This document shows positions 58,900 through 64,000 of a stretch of DNA of 64,000 bases, in pieces. The position numbers and the translations under genes are program-made. The notes below the pieces were generated by a model that was given only the letters and a program-made list of their open reading frames with translations, did not search any database and was not told where the DNA came from. The stretch is taken from the NCBI RefSeq assembly GCF_036669915.1, contig NC_089315.1, positions 4,932,887-4,996,886 on the forward strand, read 5' to 3'. Numbering within the stretch: the stretch's first letter is position 1; each line of letters opens with the position of its first letter. Origin of the DNA: Pocillopora verrucosa. Taxonomy: Eukaryota > Cnidaria > Anthozoa > Scleractinia > Pocilloporidae.

Positions 58900-60901
58900 A
58901 TGCTGACCAGATTTTCTCTTCATCTGATTGTCATCTTGTCGCTGTTAGTCATCGCAAGTCACGCAGGTGGGTGCGAACACCTGTTTTTGTAGCAAACGTG
59001 ACCTGGACTTGGCTAATTTTTTAAGATAAGATAATGATGTGACCTGAGGAAAAGAAAACAGCTTGTAAGATGTTATACCGCAAATTCGTCATCTAAAATA
59101 GAGGTTTCCTTGAAATTTAAACCTGAGATTTATTCATTCACCGGTTTTTAAGGGCTCTACAGAATATTTCGCCATGGCGCATTGACACACCAGGTGATTC
59201 ATGGCGCCTATCACAGCTATCGTCGGAAATAGCCTACCGTAGCCTGCTACACGCCGGTGGCAAATTTTGTTATTTATCGCGATCGGGTGTACAAATAGTG
59301 AACTAACTATATCTAGCAAGGCTCACTGAAATCAGTAATTCACCTAAGCTCATCCCAGTGAATCACCAATGCAGTCAACTAATCAAGATTGGAGACTTAA
59401 TCTCGTGACTAAGAACAAAGATGATGAGCTTAGAGGTCACAATATGCAATAGCTTGTAAAATCACCTGCATAGTGAGTCCTCAGCTTGACTGTCAAACCT
59501 TTATGCTCAGAAATGAAGTATAATTGACAATTATTCCACAAGCGCGCGTTGGATATGAGATGATAGACACTGAAAGAGTTCCGTGGGGCCGAGTTGGCCA
59601 TAATCATCTCATCAATATCCAGCAAGCGCAAGTGGAATGTGTTATCTAAAACGCCCCAAATTATGGATAAATATTCCCAACTTTATTTTGTAAACTTTAT
59701 ATTTTGACGTGTACACTTACTATATTTGTTGAGCATGCATGGTGTAATGGCTCATGAGCTAAGCCAATGAAAACTCATGAATTGCGTTATCCAATGATTC
59801 AGTTTCTAATAATAAAGTATAATCTCTCACTGCTATACGTAAACTGCTTTTACACGACTCGTAAAAATCATTTACTGAAAATATAGGAAACTTGCAATAC
59901 ACCTATTTTATTCGATTTTCGGCCTGAAAAACTGGTGCTTTTCACAGGTTTACTTTCCATGACAAGAAACTCATAGAATGGCTTCCATTGCGGTCGAGCC
60001 ATTTTGAGAATTTAGACAATTTATAAACCTTCTAGTTGTCTCTTACAGGTAGTATCGCAAAGGTTGTTGACCACAGTAAAGGAGTGTACATGCACGATCA
60101 TCCTGATTTCCCATCGGTCATGGGAGGTAAGTATGTCGAACTCCGGATGAAATATTGAAACAATTACATTAAATTAAACTCAACAACTCTTCCACACTAG
60201 TTTACCTAAAAAAGTCAACCCATTATAATGTTAACAGATTTGTGAAATCGAAATGGTTTAAATGTCTTCTAAATTTCTCTATGACGGTCAAGAGTGGATG
60301 AACTCGTAATGAAACGTAATGCGCAGTAGACCAAAGCATCAAACATGAGCCTCCCATACTGATCTCAAATGGCTTCTCTTGAAAATTCCGGCATTATATC
60401 ATCTGGCAAACAGGTGATGAGGATAGACAGACTCGCCAACTTGACACAATTATCTTGATGTAACAGAAAATTCTCCCAACAAACTTACGAGAAAATTCTT
60501 AGAAGCTGGCAGCAAGAATTACTAATCAGATCATTACCTTATAACCAGGGCCCGGCGGTCCATACCGCACTCACTACCTTCATTCTCGGTTTGGAATTGG
60601 TCACAGACGGAGGCGCGCAATAACGAATCTTCAGGTATTTTTGACAGTTTTTAACCTTTCAAAAACTGACAGAAATCCCCATAAAATTGAGTAGAAAAGA
60701 TAAACAAACACACGCAACCGAAAAACACTAAAAATAACAACAAGAAGACAGACAAACAAAAATAAAAAAGAATATAGAATAAGATAAAAATCACTTACTT
60801 TAAATTCAAAATTCCTTATTATAGAATTTAACTACAAAGAATTATCAAAAACATTAATTTTTGCTTTCTTTATTAATCAGGTCCAAAATGAGGCAAGATA
60901 G
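58900..60901 (+). CDS. Small secreted peptide precursor, unknown family (4 exons)
   Basis: Exons 58900-58966, 60049-60126, 60549-60634, 60881-60901; phases 1, 1, 0 agree, giving 83 residues. Residues 1-22 (MLTRFSLHLIVILSLLVIAS then HA) are a textbook signal peptide with probable cleavage before GSIAK. The mature part has no cysteine, is rich in His and Gly (YMHDHPDFP, GGPGGPYRTH, HSRFGIGH), and contains an RRRR proprotein-convertase site followed by an 11-12 residue C-terminal piece ending NEAR. This is the build of a neuropeptide, hormone or antimicrobial peptide precursor; it has no Gly directly before RRRR, so no classic amidation there. A splice acceptor abuts the ATG, suggesting a 5' UTR exon. 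Poly(A) signal at 61221. I do not recognise the family; exon 4 (7 codons with stop) is the weakest part. Confidence 0.7.
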
Positions 60902-61220
60902 ATTCTGATTTGTACAAGAAATTCTCTGCTGAATCTCATTCATGGCATGAAAGTAGGGACATATTAAGAGAAACTGAGCTCACAGAATTGTGGTGTAATG
61001 ACCACGCAATTATGAGAGCTCCGAGCATTTTTTACGACTAGATATCACATTAACTATATCTTAATTTCCTAATTTCTTCCCAGATCTGTTATCATTTGAT
61101 TGTTAACATGCATGCAAAGCAATTTTGTAGTCATTGTTAAAAAGATTTTACAGGTTTTGCTTCACCTCGCATTGTGATTGGTCTAGCAACTTTATGCGAT
61201 CTTTTAACCAATCAAATTTA

Positions 61221-61226
61221 AATAAA
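61221..61226 (+). other. Candidate poly(A) signal of the secreted-peptide gene
   Basis: AATAAA 320 bp after the stop at 60899-60901. Confidence 0.5.
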
Positions 61227-61325
61227 ATTAATAGTGAAATAAAAACGGTTACATGAAAAATTTAGCCTAATGAAGATAAAAAAGAGACTGTTCACTTTAC
61301 CTCTGAAATTTCTCAACAAATTTTC

Positions 61326-61331
61326 TTTATT
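61326..61331 (-). other. Candidate poly(A) signal of the coiled-coil gene
   Basis: TTTATT on the plus strand, AATAAA on the minus strand, about 340 bp past the stop at 61673-61675. Confidence 0.45.
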
Positions 61332-61672
61332 TCCTTTTCAGCCTTGCGCATCATGATAAAAAATATAGTGCATTCAAAATGGTCTTTTTAAAACAATTAT
61401 TTCAACATCTTCAGTGTATAAATAAGGTTTCAAAAATTACATCATTTAAATGATGGAACGCTGTACATATCTTCAACAGGCGGGTTACAAAAAGATGCAA
61501 ACGTGTTAAAGCGTAATTCAAATCCTTAAACGGATTACAACTAACAACTCTAGCCACAAAATATTGATGCTTATCAGTGGGAGAATATTTACACTTCTCG
61601 AAGCGAACTTATGGTTTTAAGTTACACTGCCAACATATTGTCTCATGACACACATGTACAGTAAGTGGGTTG

Positions 61673-63105
61673 TCACGTGTCATCGTCGGATGACTGCTCT
61701 AAAGCATTTTTGGGAAACCCGGATGTAGCATGATCCGGCTGCGTCTAAGATAAAAATATAAATGCAAATTGACTTCAGAAGAATAAAAATCTGTAACCAA
61801 AGTGCTTTCCCATTTCAGATTTTTTAACCAAACAGGACACTCCATCTCGTTCTGTTATAACCAATATAACACGAATCAAACGAATTCTCGGGGCAAATTT
61901 TAAACTTTGCCGAGGGAGGCAAATATCAATTATCCAATAATAACCATAATAAGAAAGAGGGTCGAAGGAAGGTTGATTCGGGTCGACAAAAAGGGGAGGT
62001 TTGGGTCGGGTCGACAAACAGGAGAGGTTTGGGTCGGATCGACAAAAAAGGGGAGGTTTGGGTGGGGTCGACAAACAGAAGAGGTTTGGGTCGGGTTGAC
62101 AAACAGGAGAGGTTTGGGTCGGGTTGACCAACAGGAGAGGTTTGGGTCGGGTTGACAAACAGGAGAGGTTTGGGTCGGGTTGACAAACAGAAGAGGTTTG
62201 GGTCGGGTTGACAAACAGGAGAGGTTTGGGTCGGTTTGACAAAAAGGGAAGGTTCGGGTCGGGTCGACAAAAAAGGGGAGGTTTGGGTCGGGTCGACAAA
62301 AAGGTGAGGTTTGGCTCGGGTCGCGTGACGAGCTGAATGTTCTAGACCCCTCTCTCTTGACTCCTTTTGTAGAAATCCAGAATAGTTATGATATTCAGAT
62401 CTAAACGTAGTTGAGAACATTTGAGCAACTCTTCTATCGCGACTTTCTGATACGGAGACACTGGGTGTTAAAAAAACTAATTTACCTACCATCAAGTCGA
62501 GAAGTCGATCGCTGATCATCTTAATGTCTTGGTTTTTCAAAACAAGATCATTTTTTAAGCTGACGGAAACAAAGGACAACGGTGATCAGTGATATCACTA
62601 CAGAACCTTGCCTCTAACTATTTAATACGTGAATAAAAACGCAAAATTTAAAAATAAATAAATGACCGAACGAAACGCCCAGAAAGAATTACGAGCACTC
62701 AAGACTAGAATCGGTGTATTTTATAGGGCCAAAACACGAAATATCACTTGACTTACACACTATCTCATTCTGAAAAAGTTTGTGCCAACATCCTAAAGGT
62801 GTCATTGCAGAAAGAATATTCTGAAAGTTGACAATTCCATTTAAAAGGCAAGCAAGGCAAAGAAAAAGTCCTCACTCCAGCCTATTGGCCCGCTCAGCCC
62901 GAGCTCATCCCGGTTTCCTTAGCATGAAGCGATTAGGAGTATCACTACTCCCTCCTGGTTGGGATGCCAGTCCATCGCAAGGTTACCCCCCGCATGTTAT
63001 TAATAAGGAACCAATTTCCAATTTACTCACCGTTCAAGCTTGGCCAGCGCAGCTCGCTTCTGTTTCTGGATTTTCAAGCTCTCTTGCTCAGATGTTTCAA
63101 GGACT
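61673..63105 (-). CDS. Coiled-coil protein, last three exons (5' partial)
   Basis: Exons in transcript order: 63105-63031, 62559-62490, 61744-61673. Junctions agree (phase 2 between the first two, phase 0 before the last), with donors GTGAGT and GTAGGT and acceptors preceded by pyrimidines. The first two encode a charged heptad-like helix (SEQESLKIQKQKRAALAKLE, then KNDLVLKNQDIKMISDRLLD), so a coiled coil; the last encodes a Pro/Gly-containing acidic tail ending EQSSDDDT and TGA. The 5' part lies above 63105 or outside the window, so family and function are unknown. Intron 62489-61745 contains the 28-bp minisatellite and stays open in the frame of the preceding exon. The exon A acceptor has two candidate AGs, two bases apart. 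Confidence 0.65.
61978..62322. repeat. Minisatellite, about 12 copies of a 28-bp unit
   Basis: The unit is GTTGACAAACAGGAGAGG plus TTTGGGTCGG. The GAC of successive units falls at 61985, 62013, 62041, 62070 and so on to 62295, with spacing 28 and twice 29. The end units carry GTCGACAAAAAGGGG while the central units carry GTTGACAAACAGGAG, a pattern of internal homogenisation. On the minus strand it reads as Pro/Thr/Phe-rich (PKPLLFVNPTQTSP) in all three frames, hence the long artefactual frames there. It lies in the last intron of the coiled-coil gene. Confidence 0.95.
62874..62996. mobile_element. Interspersed repeat fragment in the coiled-coil gene intron
   Basis: GC-richer than its surroundings and containing GGGATGCCAGTCCATCGCAA followed by GGTTACCCCC, a sequence I recall as part of a widespread repeat in cnidarian genomes. 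No frame of interest. Limits are approximate. Confidence 0.45.
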
Positions 63106-64000
63106 CTAAAAAAAAATGTCAATTAAATACAATTGCCAGATGCCTTGACCACCGGTTATTCAAGTTTAAAAGAACACTTGTTATGAAGACCATACGACAT
63201 ATTTGTACTGCAGGGTAAACATATGAATAGAAGACTTATCATCGCAGTTAAATTCACAACTAATGTTATTCAAAGGTTAAAGTATGGCCTTGAAAAAGAA
63301 ATAAACGAGTAAACAAATAAATAACTGATATACAGATGGTATATAAATAAAGTAAAAACAAAATAAGTAAATAACTAAGGTAAAAACAAAGCAAAAGAAA
63401 ACCAATTATTCTCAAAGAAGGAGACTACTTGAATAATACTAGTGTTAAACGGTTAAAATATAAATATATCTAATCTAAAATCATTGTAAGGATTTCTTAT
63501 ATTGGTGTTGGGAAATGAATGGAAATAATATATTACTATAAGCCATTCAGTAAACATTGTAGTAAGCCAGTTGATCATTTCTTATTCCTTTTGGCGGTCT
63601 TATCTTACAGGTAGAATTTCAGTCACCTTTTCCTTATTGTGATCGTAAATTTGACATGGAGACAGATGTTTTTGCGTAAACCGCGGTTTGCAGCTAAATA
63701 TCGTTATATTTCCATTATGTTGCTAAAAGATGTTTAATTACTAAGAAAATGACTATACCTTATAAAAATTAATCCTGTACAGGAATTTCCTGTAAATAAC
63801 CCTCCTTATACTTTTACCTCTTTGATATTCTCGTTTTTAGGCTAAATCCATGTCGAATTCCCGACCACGCAAATAGTTCTTAAATTTTAATTTAGCACGT
63901 TCGACACCTCTTTTTCTTAGGTGTCTTTAGGTGTAAATATGTAGTACTTTTCATCTTCTACACTGAATTTATAATCAGGTAGCTTATACGAATAGCACGT
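63106..64000. other. Right end of window: presumed intron or upstream region of the coiled-coil gene
   Basis: AT-rich, with a run of AAATAA words at about 63300-63400. One weak minus-strand exon candidate (about 63615-63690, with SCKPRFTQKH) ends in phase 0 and does not match the phase 2 start of the exon at 63105. Nothing else is supported. Confidence 0.4.

Noticed and set aside
57637..58966. Joining the exon-like frame at 57637 to the exon at 58900
   Set aside because: The phase 2 junction reads into TGA immediately, so the two cannot form one coding sequence.
61978..62322. Regularly spaced repeats as a CRISPR array
   Set aside because: Units are contiguous with no unique spacers, and the DNA is animal.
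61926..62579. Long minus-strand frame of 217 codons read as one protein
   Set aside because: Most of it is the 28-bp minisatellite, open in all three frames. The first part contains a real exon (62559-62490) with its own acceptor and donor.
63615..63690. Upstream exon of the coiled-coil gene with SCKPRFTQKH
   Set aside because: Weak acceptor, and its phase 0 donor does not fit the phase 2 start at 63105.

Overview
The window looks like nuclear DNA of a metazoan, most likely a cnidarian and plausibly a stony coral. Genes are split by AT-rich introns with GT...AG borders. Orthologues of animal genes are compact, rhodopsin-type receptors and Gal-3-O-sulfotransferases are present, and the introns hold short non-autonomous repeats of the kind that litter coral genomes. 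There is no prokaryotic organisation (no operons, ribosome sites or CRISPR). The organism call is inference; the gene models below come from reading frames, splice signals and phase matching.

Layout, left to right: (1) 79-1414, minus, main exon of a Gal3ST-type carbohydrate sulfotransferase whose membrane-anchor exon was not found. (2) 5311-7962, plus, two-exon type I membrane protein of no recognised family. (3) 9172-18491, minus, five-exon atypical Ras-like GTPase. (4) 18492-36561, an 18-kb gene-poor stretch with a three-copy 264-bp tandem repeat, a long hairpin and a G-run. (5) 36562-41735, plus, four-exon rhodopsin-family GPCR. (6) 41736-46709, UTRs and a MITE-like element. (7) 46710-48854, minus, ankyrin/SOCS-box (ASB) protein in two exons. 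(8) 49133-56365, plus, KATNAL2 (katanin p60-like 2) in 17 exons, head-to-head with the ASB gene. (9) 58900-60901, plus, an 83-residue secreted peptide precursor in four small exons. (10) 61673-63105 and probably beyond, minus, the 3' end of a coiled-coil protein gene, tail-to-tail with the peptide gene and carrying a 28-bp minisatellite in an intron.

The genes do not form one pathway. The two shared-regulation arrangements are the 278-bp divergent ASB/KATNAL2 promoter and the convergent 3' ends of the peptide and coiled-coil genes, whose candidate poly(A) signals lie about 100 bp apart. The likeliest undescribed items are the small secreted peptide precursor, the Ser/Thr-rich membrane protein, and the Ras-like GTPase with Ala and Asn at the positions equivalent to Ras 12 and 61. 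All splice models were built by eye from the DNA; in complete models every exon junction agrees in phase.
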